The notes beneath the pieces were generated by a model. It was not told where the DNA came from, ran no database searches, and was given only the letters and a program-made list of their open reading frames with translations. 64,000 nt of DNA from Sunxiuqinia indica. GTDB taxonomy: Bacteria; Bacteroidota; Bacteroidia; Bacteroidales; Prolixibacteraceae. Numbering within the stretch: the first letter of the stretch is position 1; every line of letters starts with the position of its first letter. The stretch covers positions 1 to 64,000 of the forward strand of contig NZ_WVEM01000015.1 of NCBI RefSeq assembly GCF_009847015.1, in the 5' to 3' direction. The position numbers and the translations under genes were made by a program. Shown here one piece after another: positions 33,282-42,382 of this stretch.

Positions 33282-33845
33282 ATGATGAAAACGAAGCGTG
33301 TTTTTATTGCTGTAAACGTTGAGCTAAATTGTGACCTTGAGCGTGTTTTTCAAGAACTGAAAGATGAACTGGAAGGTGAACGGATTCGGTGGGTGCCTGA
33401 AAATAACTTTCATATTACCTTACGATTTATAGGTGATCTTCAGCCAGATCAGATAGAAATCGCAAAATTGATTTTGGATCAGGTTTGTTCGCAAAGAAGA
33501 GCTTTTGGTTTCAAATTGCATCAGGTTGGTTTTTTCAAACACCGGGGAAATCCTTCTGTGTTATTTTTCAATTTAGATCACGTTGAAGATCTCATTTGTT
33601 TATCCGGCATCATTCAGAAAAGATTGGATGAGAAAGGTATTTCTTCGAACAAAAAGTTTACTCCGCATTTAACATTGGCACGAATAAAGAAAATTAAAGG
33701 CCTTTCTAATTTCTATCATGTCGTTGATAAATACAAGGAAATACCGACTCAGGAGATAAAGGTGGATCGAATTGTTTTTTATGAGAGTGTTTTAAAGCCT
33801 TCTGGAGCTGAATATCATGTTTTAGATGAATATAGATTGTCATAA
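33282..33845 (+). CDS. thpR: RNA 2',3'-cyclic phosphodiesterase (LigT/ThpR family)
   Basis: A 2H-phosphoesterase of about 187 residues. The two catalytic HxTx motifs are FHITLRFIGD (His/Thr near residues 44-46) and FTPHLTLARIKK (near 129-131). It opens 2',3'-cyclic phosphates at RNA ends and may act in the reverse ligase reaction. Adjacent ATG codons at 33282 and 33285 both fit; a TTG at 33279 is less likely. Confidence 0.92.
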   Translation: MMKTKRVFIAVNVELNCDLERVFQELKDELEGERIRWVPENNFHITLRFIGDLQPDQIEIAKLILDQVCSQRRAFGFKLHQVGFFKHRGNPSVLFFNLDHVEDLICLSGIIQKRLDEKGISSNKKFTPHLTLARIKKIKGLSNFYHVVDKYKEIPTQEIKVDRIVFYESVLKPSGAEYHVLDEYRLS

Positions 33846-33988
33846 ATAGCGCATCACTAAAAAAAAAACTTGCCGCAACCCGGTTTGAATTTAGAAAATG
33901 GGAAGCATCTAAAATTCACTCGTTTGTAAATTGTTTTCAGGCTTGTTCTGCTGTTCTAAAATAGGTTGTTCTTCGGGTTCACCAACAA

Positions 33989-35404
33989 CTACTTGCCATC
34001 TCCTTTAAAGCAAGCGATGATCGTATAGATGAGTATTTTAAAGTCGATGTATAATGAGATATTTTTCAGGTAAACCATGTCGTATGGAAGCCGTTCAAGC
34101 ATTTCATTCAGGGTAGAGGCGTAGCCATATTTAACTTGCCCCCACGATGTAATGCCAGGCCTTATTTTATGCAGGTGAGTATAGTGGGGGGCTATTTTAA
34201 CAAGCTGGTCAATGAAATATTTACGTTCGGGGCGAGGTCCAACCAACGACATTTCCCCTATAATGACATTGTAAAATTGCGGTATTTCATCCAGATGAGT
34301 CCGCCTTAGAAACTGTCCGATTTTTGTTATCCGGTCATCGTGATTGCTGGATAATTTTGGGCCATTTGTCTCGGCATTATGAATCATTGTACGAAACTTG
34401 TAAATTGTAAATGCCTTGCCAAATCGTCCAATGCGCTTTTGCGTGTATAAAATCGGTCCCTTATTTTCCAGCTTTATGAGTAGGCCAATAAGTAAAAAAG
34501 CCGGAAGAAAAATGATGATTGCCAGAATTGAAAAGCTAACATCGATCAATCGTTTCATATTGGCTTGCCAAGCCGACATGATGCCGTTTGAGATTTTTAA
34601 AAGCGGGCTGCTGAAAATGCTGTTCGTCTTTGTATTGCCTGAGAGCAGGTCAAAGAGGTCGGGAATTCCCCATATGGTCAAGGTTCGATTTTGTAATCTG
34701 GTTAAAATTGATGACAGTAACTCGTGTTGAGATGATTCAATGGCGATGATCACTTCTTCCACATCATATTTGTCGGTAATTCCTGAAAACTCATAAATTG
34801 TACCTAGCTTCGGCAAGTGCTTCTCCAGCGGGTATTGTTCGCTTTCATCAACACTTAAAAAGCCGATAAATTTGTACCCGGTAGGTCGAATTTGGGTGTT
34901 TAACTCCTTATATATTTTTAAAGCTTTCTCATCTCCGCCAACTAATAGTGTGTTAAATCCAAACTTCCGATTATGAATCCGATGAATAATTCGACTGGTT
35001 TGTATTAAGCGAAAAATATAGGTTAAGCCAAAATGAAGCCCCAAAAGAGTGAGGAATAAACTGTAGTAGTTTTTATACGAGCCGATAAAATCGTCCAACA
35101 TCAGTGCAAAAAAGATTATTAGAACGCCAACTAGCGAAGTTAAGAAGGTTTGTCCCAGTTCAATCAATCTTGATTTGCGATAAATATTACTGTAATAGCC
35201 GGTAACGTAGTAAAACAAAATCCACAACGCTGGTATAATAATTAGGCCCAGAAAAAAACGATTATTAAACTCAAGCGGAACGTCTGTTCCGAAATATTGA
35301 GGTTCAATATAAAGCTTACGGTAAATGTAAAACAGAATCCAGCTTGCAGCTGCTGCAAACAAGTCAAAAAATAAGTACTTGGCAACTTGTACCTTCTTGC
35401 TCAT
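33989..35404 (-). CDS. Polyprenyl-phosphate sugar phosphotransferase (WbaP/WcaJ type)
   Basis: An inner-membrane enzyme of 471 residues starting a polysaccharide chain. Four N-terminal membrane helices (to about 130), a CoA-binding-like Rossmann domain (about 140-260), another hydrophobic segment (about 285-308) and the bacterial sugar transferase domain (about 280-471) with MKRLIDVSFS, YKFRTMIHNAE, RRTHLDEIPQFYNVI and SLVGPRPERKYF. It transfers hexose-1-phosphate (often glucose or galactose) from a UDP-sugar to undecaprenyl phosphate. No capsule cluster follows; the only neighbour on this strand is a degenerate oxidoreductase-like gene upstream. Confidence 0.93.
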   Translation of the reverse strand: MSKKVQVAKYLFFDLFAAAASWILFYIYRKLYIEPQYFGTDVPLEFNNRFFLGLIIIPALWILFYYVTGYYSNIYRKSRLIELGQTFLTSLVGVLIIFFALMLDDFIGSYKNYYSLFLTLLGLHFGLTYIFRLIQTSRIIHRIHNRKFGFNTLLVGGDEKALKIYKELNTQIRPTGYKFIGFLSVDESEQYPLEKHLPKLGTIYEFSGITDKYDVEEVIIAIESSQHELLSSILTRLQNRTLTIWGIPDLFDLLSGNTKTNSIFSSPLLKISNGIMSAWQANMKRLIDVSFSILAIIIFLPAFLLIGLLIKLENKGPILYTQKRIGRFGKAFTIYKFRTMIHNAETNGPKLSSNHDDRITKIGQFLRRTHLDEIPQFYNVIIGEMSLVGPRPERKYFIDQLVKIAPHYTHLHKIRPGITSWGQVKYGYASTLNEMLERLPYDMVYLKNISLYIDFKILIYTIIACFKGDGK

Positions 35405-35495
35405 TAGAAAGCGGAGTTTTGTCTGGTCAATCCTTCAGTGTTTAGTAGTTCGAAAACGACAAAACACCTTATTTATTGCGGTAAAAATAGGCTTT

Positions 35496-36332
35496 TTACA
35501 TCAAGGGTGTATTGTTCAGGTACTTTAATTTGTCCTTGATTTCATTTAACGATGTTAAAGCTTCTTCTAACTCGCTAAGAGATATAATAATAGCTGGGTT
35601 TTTCTGAATGGAGTGAATGAAATTCTGAAGGGCATTCTTTTCCGTGCTCTGGATCGCACGATTTTCGATATGATTGGACGGTAATGAGATAATTGACTCA
35701 TCATTTTGAAAAATCTCAATAAACGCGTGCTTGCTGCTGAATTTTTCGCTCAGGTCTATTTGGGCAATTGAGCCGGTCGAGAACGAAATCCGCAAATTAA
35801 TTAGGCTCAATTGGGTTTCTCCTTCTAATGCAAAAACATCAATTCGTTTAATTTCGCTCTTTTCAATGGTTTTGAGATAAAGCAAGAGGCTTAGAATCTG
35901 TTTTTCGAATTCCTCCGGATCAAGTTTGAGCCTGATGCTAATTAGCTTGAGCTTGGTTAAATGATCCAGAATTTGGATGTTTTCATTCACATAGGTGAGC
36001 GGATTGAAGATCATCAGACATGTTCCGGCTTCGTTCACCAGATTATTTAGCTGACGGGTTTCGTAGATGGATAGTGCCGGAATAGACCGTAAAAAAAGAT
36101 GATTACTCTTTTTGATTCCCATTTGAATTAAATCAAAAGAAGGCTGGCCAACATCAATATAACAAGCATCCGAATTGGTAATCAGTTCTTCAATGGTATA
36201 TTTTTGGTGACTATTGTCTTGACTTACAATGTCATCAACAATTCCGGTAATCTTGAAACTTTTAAAATGTTGGATCAACTTTATTGATGCTGATGGCGAA
36301 GCCACCTTTGAAAGAATTCCGATTCTGATCAT
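35496..36332 (-). CDS. Degenerate Gfo/Idh/MocA-like protein
   Basis: 278 residues beginning MIRIGILSKVASPSAS, the shape of a Rossmann first strand but without the normal glycine-rich loop. It continues with VDDIVSQDN, SDACYIDVGQPSFDLIQMGI and LFLRSIPALS (where family members have the EKP motif). The C-terminal part is shorter than usual. I read it as a Gfo/Idh-fold protein that has lost cofactor binding and the catalytic Lys, so it may be a scaffold or sensor. It lies 92 bases upstream of the sugar phosphotransferase on the same strand. Assignment to the family is by eye and moderate. Confidence 0.6.
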   Translation of the reverse strand: MIRIGILSKVASPSASIKLIQHFKSFKITGIVDDIVSQDNSHQKYTIEELITNSDACYIDVGQPSFDLIQMGIKKSNHLFLRSIPALSIYETRQLNNLVNEAGTCLMIFNPLTYVNENIQILDHLTKLKLISIRLKLDPEEFEKQILSLLLYLKTIEKSEIKRIDVFALEGETQLSLINLRISFSTGSIAQIDLSEKFSSKHAFIEIFQNDESIISLPSNHIENRAIQSTEKNALQNFIHSIQKNPAIIISLSELEEALTSLNEIKDKLKYLNNTPLM

Positions 36333-36473
36333 AGCTGCAAATTAGAAATAAAAAGCTATTTTAATGGGCTCAAAATGCCAGAACTTTTCAACGCTTTTTG
36401 TTGATAATGTAGGCTATTCAGCGCTGGGCGAAATAAGCATTTTGGACTATTTTTACAAAAAAACTAAAAACAG

Positions 36474-37124
36474 ATGGATTCCCGCGACAGTTTAAGACAT
36501 CAGGGCTTACGAAAACGCTTAATCGATGGCATTCGAATAAAAGGAGTCCGGGATCAACGGGTATTGGATGCAATTGCCAAAGTTCCACGCCATTTATTTA
36601 TGGATAGCAGCTTTATTCAGTTTGCATACAAAGACCAAGCTTTCCCGATTGGCGCCGGCCAAACAATATCTCAGCCATATACCGTTGCTTTTCAATCTCA
36701 ATTACTCGATGTACAACCTAACGAAAAAATACTGGAAGTGGGCACCGGAAGTGGTTATCAGGCAGCCGTTTTGGTTGAAATGGGAGCTCAGGTATACACC
36801 ATCGAACGTCAGCGCGAGTTGTTCCTGAAAGTGCAGGTGCTGCTACCTGAACTAGGGTATAATCCCAAATTCTTTTTTGGCGACGGCTACAAGGGACTGC
36901 CTACTTATGGCCCATTCGATAAGATTATAATTACCGCCGGAGCACCGATGATTCCTCAGGATTTGTTGATGCAGCTTCGGATTGGAGGCGTTTTGGTAGC
37001 ACCAATAGGGCCAACCGAAAAACAAATTATGTACAAAGTTACACGGGTTTCCGAAGATGAATTTGAAAAGGAAAAGCACGGAACATTTGTTTTTGTTCCG
37101 ATGTTAAAGGGAACAACAAACTAA
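36474..37124 (+). CDS. pcm: Protein-L-isoaspartate O-methyltransferase
   Basis: A 216-residue S-adenosylmethionine-dependent repair enzyme that methylates isoaspartyl residues in aged proteins. Family features: VPRHLFMDS near 37-45, QTISQPYTVAFQSQLL (substrate-side motif), the methyl-donor loop KILEVGTGSGYQAAVL and PFDKIIITAGAP. Full length and intact. Convergence or divergence with neighbours gives no further clue; an MBL-fold hydrolase follows after 7 bases. Confidence 0.95.
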   Translation: MDSRDSLRHQGLRKRLIDGIRIKGVRDQRVLDAIAKVPRHLFMDSSFIQFAYKDQAFPIGAGQTISQPYTVAFQSQLLDVQPNEKILEVGTGSGYQAAVLVEMGAQVYTIERQRELFLKVQVLLPELGYNPKFFFGDGYKGLPTYGPFDKIIITAGAPMIPQDLLMQLRIGGVLVAPIGPTEKQIMYKVTRVSEDEFEKEKHGTFVFVPMLKGTTN

Positions 37125-37131
37125 TATTAAA

Positions 37132-37773
37132 ATGATTCAAGTTAAAAAGTTTACGTTCAATCCAATTCAGGAAAATACCTACGTTCTTTACGATGATACC
37201 AAGGAATGCATTATTGTTGATGCGGGGTGTTTTTTTGATTATGAATGTCAGGAATTGGATAAATTTATAGCAGAGAACCAACTAAAACCGGTTAAGTTGG
37301 TGAATACCCATTGTCATTTTGACCATATTTTGGGAATCAACCATTGCCGGACAAAGTATAATATTCCTTTTTATGCACATGAAGAAGATGCTTTTTTAGT
37401 AGAGGGCATTGTGGCGAGTGGCGATCGGTTTGGAGTTCCCGTGGAACCTGTTGATCCGGCAGACCACTTCTTGAACGAGGGAGATCAGGTTTCTTTTGGT
37501 GAATCAACCCTGGATGTTATTCATGTTCCGGGTCACGCTCCGGGTCACGTGGTTTTACATCAGCCGAGTCAGCAGTTTATGCTGGCAGGCGACGTCCTGT
37601 TTTACGGAAGCATTGGTCGCACAGATCTTCCCAAAGGTAATTTCGAGCAGCTGATAAGCAACATTAAAAGTAAGTTGTTTACACTCCCCGGCGAAACGGT
37701 TGTTTACAGTGGCCATGGCCCCGAAACAAGCATTGGGTTTGAGCAAGAGAACAACCCCTTTCTTATTGACTGA
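37132..37773 (+). CDS. MBL-fold metallo-hydrolase (glyoxalase II-like)
   Basis: 213 residues of metallo-beta-lactamase fold. The metal motif is THCHFDHILG (H60, H62, D64, H65). Further ligands appear in HVPGHAPGHVVLH, LAGDVLF and SGHGPETS. The short length without the extra C-terminal domain of true glyoxalase II fits the broad group of hydroxyacylglutathione-hydrolase-like enzymes. It starts 7 bases after pcm and is probably co-transcribed with it. The substrate is unknown. Confidence 0.9.
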   Translation: MIQVKKFTFNPIQENTYVLYDDTKECIIVDAGCFFDYECQELDKFIAENQLKPVKLVNTHCHFDHILGINHCRTKYNIPFYAHEEDAFLVEGIVASGDRFGVPVEPVDPADHFLNEGDQVSFGESTLDVIHVPGHAPGHVVLHQPSQQFMLAGDVLFYGSIGRTDLPKGNFEQLISNIKSKLFTLPGETVVYSGHGPETSIGFEQENNPFLID

Positions 37774-37788
37774 TAAGAACTTTGTAAA

Positions 37789-37813
37789 CGGATAAAAATC
37801 ATTTTTTTATCCG
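37789..37813. terminator. Hairpin between MBL hydrolase and gcvP
   Basis: CGGATAAAAA (37789-37798) pairs with TTTTTATCCG (37804-37813) with a short loop. The T-run lies inside the stem, so it works in principle in both directions but is weaker than a standard terminator. Confidence 0.45.
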
Positions 37814-37861
37814 CATCTTCTATATAGTATTGTCTCAAATTTCAGAAATACATACAAAAAC

Positions 37862-40726
37862 ATGGGAAGTGATAAATTTGTAGCCCGTCATATTGGGCCT
37901 CGTGATTCGGATATAACAGCTATGCTGGAGGCCATTGGGGTATCTTCTTTGGATGAACTGATTGATCAGGCGGTGCCTGCAAATATCCGGATGGAGAAAC
38001 CACTTCAGTTAGCCGATGGCTTAACTGAACGAAAGTATTATCGCCGGATTCACGATCTGGCTAAAATGAATAAGGTTTTTAATACCTACATCGGAATGGG
38101 CTATTACGACACCATTACTCCGGCTGTAGTTCTTCGGAATGTGCTGGAAAATCCGGTGTGGTACACGTCATATACGCCTTATCAGGCTGAAATTTCACAA
38201 GGTCGGCTGGAGGCCTTGCTGAATTACCAAACCATGGTTTGTGAATTAACCGGCATGGAATTGGCCAACGCGTCATTACTTGATGAAGCTACCGCTGCGG
38301 CAGAAGCTATGGTATTGATGTTTAACTCCCGATCACGGGCGAAAGCGAAAGCTGGTGCCAGCGTGGTTCTTGTTGATAAGCACATTTGGCCTCAAACGCT
38401 CGATGTATTGCAAACGCGGGCAACTCCATTAGATATTGATTTGAAAATTGGGAAAGCTTCTGACTTTTCGTTTGATGAAAATGTCATTGGGGTGATTGTT
38501 CAGTACCCAAATTCGAATGGCGAAATTTTGTCCTATGCTGATTTGGTTGAACAAGCGCACGCCGTTGATGCGAAAGTGGCTGTGGCAACTGACTTGCTGA
38601 GCCTTTCCTTGCTTACTCCTCCGGGAGAGTGGGGTGCCGATGTGGTTTTTGGAAACTCGCAACGCTTTGGAGTACCCATGGGATATGGTGGTCCACATGC
38701 GGCCTTTTTTGCTGCTCGTGCTGATTTCAAACGAAATATGCCGGGACGTATCATAGGTGTTTCAAAAGATAAACATGGCAACCATGCTTTGCGAATGGCT
38801 TTGCAAACTCGTGAGCAACATATTAAGCGCGAACGCGCAACATCAAATATTTGTACAGCGCAAGCACTTTTGGCAACAATGGCCGGATTTTACGGTGTTT
38901 ATCATGGACCGGAAGGAATTCGTGCGATTGCCGACCGGGTGCATTGCATTGCTGTTTTACTCGATAAAGAAATTACTGCTCTTGGTTATCAGCAGCTCAA
39001 TACCAACTACTTTGATACCATCCGATTTGCATTACCAAAACATGTGAAACGAGAAGATATTGAATGGTTGTCGCATGAGTTGGAAATGAATTTCCGCTAC
39101 CTGGAAAATGGAGAAGTTGGACTGAGTATTGACGAAACAACCAATCTCGATGATATCAACTGGATGATAGAAGTGTTTGCCAAAGCGGCAAATAGGCCTT
39201 ATCCAAACATTGTAAATTACCCGGAAGATGCCAATATCGATAAAGATTTTTTGCGAACTTCTGCTTTTATGCAGCAGGACGTATTCAATAAATACCGGTC
39301 GGAAACGGAAATGCTTCGGTACATTAAACGCTTGGAACATCGCGATATATCGCTGACGCACTCCATGATTCCATTGGGATCGTGCACGATGAAACTGAAT
39401 GCGGCTACAGAAATGCTGCCATTAAGTTGGTTTGAGTTTGGAAGCATTCACCCATTTGTACCCAAAAACCAGGCAAGGGGTTATCAGGAAATGATGGAGG
39501 AACTGCGCCGTGATTTAGCCGAGATAACCGGTTTTTCAGATGTTAGCTTGCAGCCAAACTCAGGTGCTGCCGGAGAGTATGCGGGTTTAATGGTAATTCG
39601 CGAATATCACTTGAGTCGAGGTGATGAGCAACGGAATGTTGTTCTGATTCCATCATCAGCTCACGGAACAAACCCAGCGAGTGCAGTGATGGCCGGAATG
39701 AAAGTCGTTGTTGTGCCTTGCGATGAAAAAGGAAATATTGATGTGGAGGCACTTCGCCAGAAAGCGGAAGAGTTCAAAGATTCGCTATCGGCATTTATGG
39801 TGACTTACCCGTCAACACACGGTGTTTTCGAAGCATCAATCGTTGAGATGTGTGAAATCATTCATCAAAATGGAGGGCAGGTGTACATGGATGGTGCCAA
39901 CATGAATGCTCAGGTTGGCTTAACTAATCCAAAGCGTATTGGCGCTGACGTTTGTCATTTGAATCTGCATAAAACATTTGCCATTCCTCACGGAGGTGGT
40001 GGTCCCGGTGTTGGGCCAATTGCTGTGGCTGAACACCTGGTCGACTTTTTACCTTCCCATCCGGTGATGAATAACGGACATGTGGGAATTTCAGCTGTTT
40101 CGGCCGCTCCCTGGGGAAGTGCTTCGGTGCTGCCAATTACGTATGGTTATATCAAAATGTTGGGTGCCGACGGATTGACCCAGGCGACCAAAGTTGCCAT
40201 ATTAAATGCCAACTATATCGCCAGCCAATTGAAAGATTCATACGGAATTTTATATGTTGGAGAAGAAGGGAGAGTAGCTCATGAAATGATTTTAGAATGC
40301 CGTCATTTTAAAGCTGACTCAGGAATTACGGAGGCGGACATCGCTAAACGATTGATGGATTATGGCTTCCACGCACCAACCTTGTCTTTTCCCGTGCATG
40401 GTACGTTGATGATTGAACCAACTGAAAGTGAATCGAAAGAAGAGCTTGACCGGTTTATTTCTGCATTAAAGTCAATTTATAAGGAGATTCAGGCTATCAT
40501 TAAAGGAGAATCTGATCAAGTGGATAATCCGTTGAAGAATGCACCACATACTGCCGAAACGGTGGTTGCAGATAAATGGGAGCACTCTTACACCCGTCAG
40601 CAAGCTGCGTTTCCTTTACCTTATTTGGTTGAAAATAAGTACTGGCCCCCTGTAGGACGTGTCGACGATGCTTATGGAGATCGAAACCTGATGTGTACCT
40701 GCGATCCGATCGAAACTTATCAATAA
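37862..40726 (+). CDS. gcvP: Glycine dehydrogenase (decarboxylating), P protein of the glycine cleavage system
   Basis: A pyridoxal-phosphate enzyme of 954 residues that decarboxylates glycine and passes the aminomethyl group to the lipoyl arm of GcvH. The single long polypeptide is of the one-chain type. The N-terminal half begins FVARHIGPRDSDI; the C-terminal half contains the cofactor lysine K704 in HLNLHKTFAIPHGGGGPG, with PLGSCTMKLNAA and SAHGTNPASA as further cofactor-site segments. GcvT and GcvH genes are not in the window. A strong terminator follows. Confidence 0.98.
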   Translation: MGSDKFVARHIGPRDSDITAMLEAIGVSSLDELIDQAVPANIRMEKPLQLADGLTERKYYRRIHDLAKMNKVFNTYIGMGYYDTITPAVVLRNVLENPVWYTSYTPYQAEISQGRLEALLNYQTMVCELTGMELANASLLDEATAAAEAMVLMFNSRSRAKAKAGASVVLVDKHIWPQTLDVLQTRATPLDIDLKIGKASDFSFDENVIGVIVQYPNSNGEILSYADLVEQAHAVDAKVAVATDLLSLSLLTPPGEWGADVVFGNSQRFGVPMGYGGPHAAFFAARADFKRNMPGRIIGVSKDKHGNHALRMALQTREQHIKRERATSNICTAQALLATMAGFYGVYHGPEGIRAIADRVHCIAVLLDKEITALGYQQLNTNYFDTIRFALPKHVKREDIEWLSHELEMNFRYLENGEVGLSIDETTNLDDINWMIEVFAKAANRPYPNIVNYPEDANIDKDFLRTSAFMQQDVFNKYRSETEMLRYIKRLEHRDISLTHSMIPLGSCTMKLNAATEMLPLSWFEFGSIHPFVPKNQARGYQEMMEELRRDLAEITGFSDVSLQPNSGAAGEYAGLMVIREYHLSRGDEQRNVVLIPSSAHGTNPASAVMAGMKVVVVPCDEKGNIDVEALRQKAEEFKDSLSAFMVTYPSTHGVFEASIVEMCEIIHQNGGQVYMDGANMNAQVGLTNPKRIGADVCHLNLHKTFAIPHGGGGPGVGPIAVAEHLVDFLPSHPVMNNGHVGISAVSAAPWGSASVLPITYGYIKMLGADGLTQATKVAILNANYIASQLKDSYGILYVGEEGRVAHEMILECRHFKADSGITEADIAKRLMDYGFHAPTLSFPVHGTLMIEPTESESKEELDRFISALKSIYKEIQAIIKGESDQVDNPLKNAPHTAETVVADKWEHSYTRQQAAFPLPYLVENKYWPPVGRVDDAYGDRNLMCTCDPIETYQ

Positions 40727-40737
40727 TCGATATTTGA

Positions 40738-40775
40738 TGGCTGCTGTTTTGTATCTTTACAGCAGCCATTTTTTT
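40738..40775 (+). terminator. Rho-independent terminator after gcvP
   Basis: TGGCTGCTG (40738-40746) pairs with CAGCAGCCA (40760-40768), 13-base loop, followed by seven T. The next gene (ispE) starts 6 bases after the T-run, so it must have its own promoter within gcvP or depend on read-through. Confidence 0.88.
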
Positions 40776-40780
40776 ATGCC

Positions 40781-41593
40781 ATGATTGTTTATCCCATTGC
40801 AAAAATAAATTTAGGCTTGCTGATCACCGAAAAGCGGGCCGACGGGTTTCATAACCTTGAAACCATTTTTTATCCGGTTCCTGTTCAGGATGCCTTGGAG
40901 GTTGTGCATGCGAATGAGTTTCAAATAACCATTACCGGTATTGATTTGCAGGAAGACCCGACATCAAACCTGGTAGTAAAAGCTTATCGGTTACTAAAGG
41001 ATGATTTTGACTTACCGCCGGTTCGTATTCATTTACACAAAAATATTCCGGTTGGAGCAGGACTTGGCGGCGGATCGGCTGATGTGTCGTACATGTTGAA
41101 ATTGTTAAATGACTTATTTCAGCTAAAACTTGACCAACAGAAACTAATGGACTATGCGTTGAAATTAGGCAGCGATTGTCCGTTTTTTATTCAACCAAAG
41201 CCTGCTTTTGCAAGAGGTAGGGGAGAAAGACTGGAGGAGATTCCACTTGATCTGTCCGGCTATTATTTGGTGCTTGTAAAGCCTCCGGTTCATGTTTCCA
41301 CTGCCGAGGCATATCAGCATGTTCGTCCTGCTCACAGTCGGATATCGCTAAAGGCATTATCGAAGTTTCCGGTGCGCCGATGGCGGGGCAATATAACCAA
41401 CCAGTTTGAGAAACATGTGTTTGAGAAACACCTCGAGATTGGAGAAGTTAAACAGAAGTTATATGACATGGGTGCCGTTTTTTCGTTAATGTCGGGCAGT
41501 GGTTCTGCTGTATATGGTTTATTTCGTACCGAAAAAAAATCTATTCAATCTTATTTTCCGGAGAACTATCGTTTTTTCTTCCAAAAGCTTTAG
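40781..41593 (+). CDS. ispE: 4-diphosphocytidyl-2-C-methyl-D-erythritol kinase
   Basis: A GHMP kinase of 270 residues in the non-mevalonate isoprenoid pathway. The ATP-binding glycine loop PVGAGLGGGSAD (90-101) and catalytic residues K8 (AKINLGL) and D132 (GSDCPFF) are present, and the C-terminal SGSGSAVYGLF loop completes the fold. The start is immediately behind the gcvP terminator, so the ribosome-binding region overlaps the end of its T-run. Confidence 0.96.
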   Translation: MIVYPIAKINLGLLITEKRADGFHNLETIFYPVPVQDALEVVHANEFQITITGIDLQEDPTSNLVVKAYRLLKDDFDLPPVRIHLHKNIPVGAGLGGGSADVSYMLKLLNDLFQLKLDQQKLMDYALKLGSDCPFFIQPKPAFARGRGERLEEIPLDLSGYYLVLVKPPVHVSTAEAYQHVRPAHSRISLKALSKFPVRRWRGNITNQFEKHVFEKHLEIGEVKQKLYDMGAVFSLMSGSGSAVYGLFRTEKKSIQSYFPENYRFFFQKL

Positions 41594-41721
41594 TTTGCGT
41601 TTAAGATTTCATTAAGAAATTCTTTACAAGCTTTAACATTTTCCGCTTTAACCTTTGTGCTGTTTGTTGGTCTATCTAATTAGAAAACATTTAGAAACAC
41701 AAACAAGTAAGTTTTAAGGTT

Positions 41722-41967
41722 ATGAAAACAAAGTTTGGGAAATTAGCTTTAGTAATTGCAGTAATCGTCTTAACCGGAGTTCAGGCAAAATCATCAGGTT
41801 TATTAAGTAATGTTGAAGTTGAACCAGAACTGCAAATTGAAAGTTGGATGGTAGATGCAGCATTTTGGAATGATGAGTTAATTGATTTAACTCCAGCTAC
41901 TGAAAAGAGTTTATCTATTGAAAAATGGATGTACGATGATGCTTATTGGAAGTATTATTCTAGGTAA
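41722..41967 (+). CDS. Small exported protein with two WM-D-A-W repeats
   Basis: 81 residues with a signal peptide (1 to about 22). The mature part contains two copies of one short motif, IESWMVDAAFWN (39-50) and IEKWMYDDAYWK (67-78), consensus IE-x-WM-x-D-x-A-aromatic-W, separated by about 16 residues. The second ends the protein. A ribosome-binding-like AAGTTTTAAGG stretch precedes the ATG, and a terminator follows 33 bases after the stop, so it is a monocistronic gene. No named family is recognized; the repeated aromatic motif suggests binding to a partner or to the envelope. Confidence 0.8.
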   Translation: MKTKFGKLALVIAVIVLTGVQAKSSGLLSNVEVEPELQIESWMVDAAFWNDELIDLTPATEKSLSIEKWMYDDAYWKYYSR

Positions 41968-42000
41968 CTTTCCATTACTGGCAAGCAAACAGTAAATAAA

Positions 42001-42032
42001 AAAAGAAGGGGTTTTAACCCCTTCTTTTTTTT
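42001..42032 (+). terminator. Rho-independent terminator
   Basis: GAAGGGGTT (42005-42013) pairs with AACCCCTTC (42016-42024), followed by eight T. The A-run on the left allows function for the minus-strand gene ending at 42031. Confidence 0.88.
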
Positions 42033-42366
42033 ATAATCGTTTGATTTCTAGCATTAAATGTTTTTTCGGTATTTTTTGTCCCGGTTTAACATGTATCTTT
42101 ACAATTTTGCCATCAAAAGGCATTTGTACATTGTTGTGCATTTTCATTGCTTCCAAAATCAAAAGGCTGTCGCCTTCTTTTAATTTCTCACCGGGTTTTA
42201 CGTGAACATCAATAATTGATCCCGGCATGAAAGAAAAAATATGATTTTCATTTGGGTATTCCCAAACTGGACGATTGATGTACTTTTGCGTATATTCTGT
42301 CTTGTAGACGGCGCTGTGTACAATTATCGTATCGTATTGCTTTTCTTCAACTTTTTTCTCAGCCAT
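42031..42366 (-). CDS. Biotinyl carrier protein (biotin carboxyl carrier)
   Basis: 111 residues. The C-terminal biotinyl domain has the canonical attachment motif LEAMKMHNN with K75 as the biotinylated lysine, flanked by FSFMPGSIIDVHVKPGEKL and GKIVKIHVKPGQKI. The N-terminal 40 residues are a linker-like segment. It carries CO2 between a carboxylase or decarboxylase and the carboxyltransferase encoded 16 bases upstream on the same strand. A biotin carboxylase or membrane decarboxylase subunit is not in the window. Confidence 0.93.
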   Translation of the reverse strand: MAEKKVEEKQYDTIIVHSAVYKTEYTQKYINRPVWEYPNENHIFSFMPGSIIDVHVKPGEKLKEGDSLLILEAMKMHNNVQMPFDGKIVKIHVKPGQKIPKKHLMLEIKRL

Positions 42367-42382
42367 ACTATTAAAATTTCGA

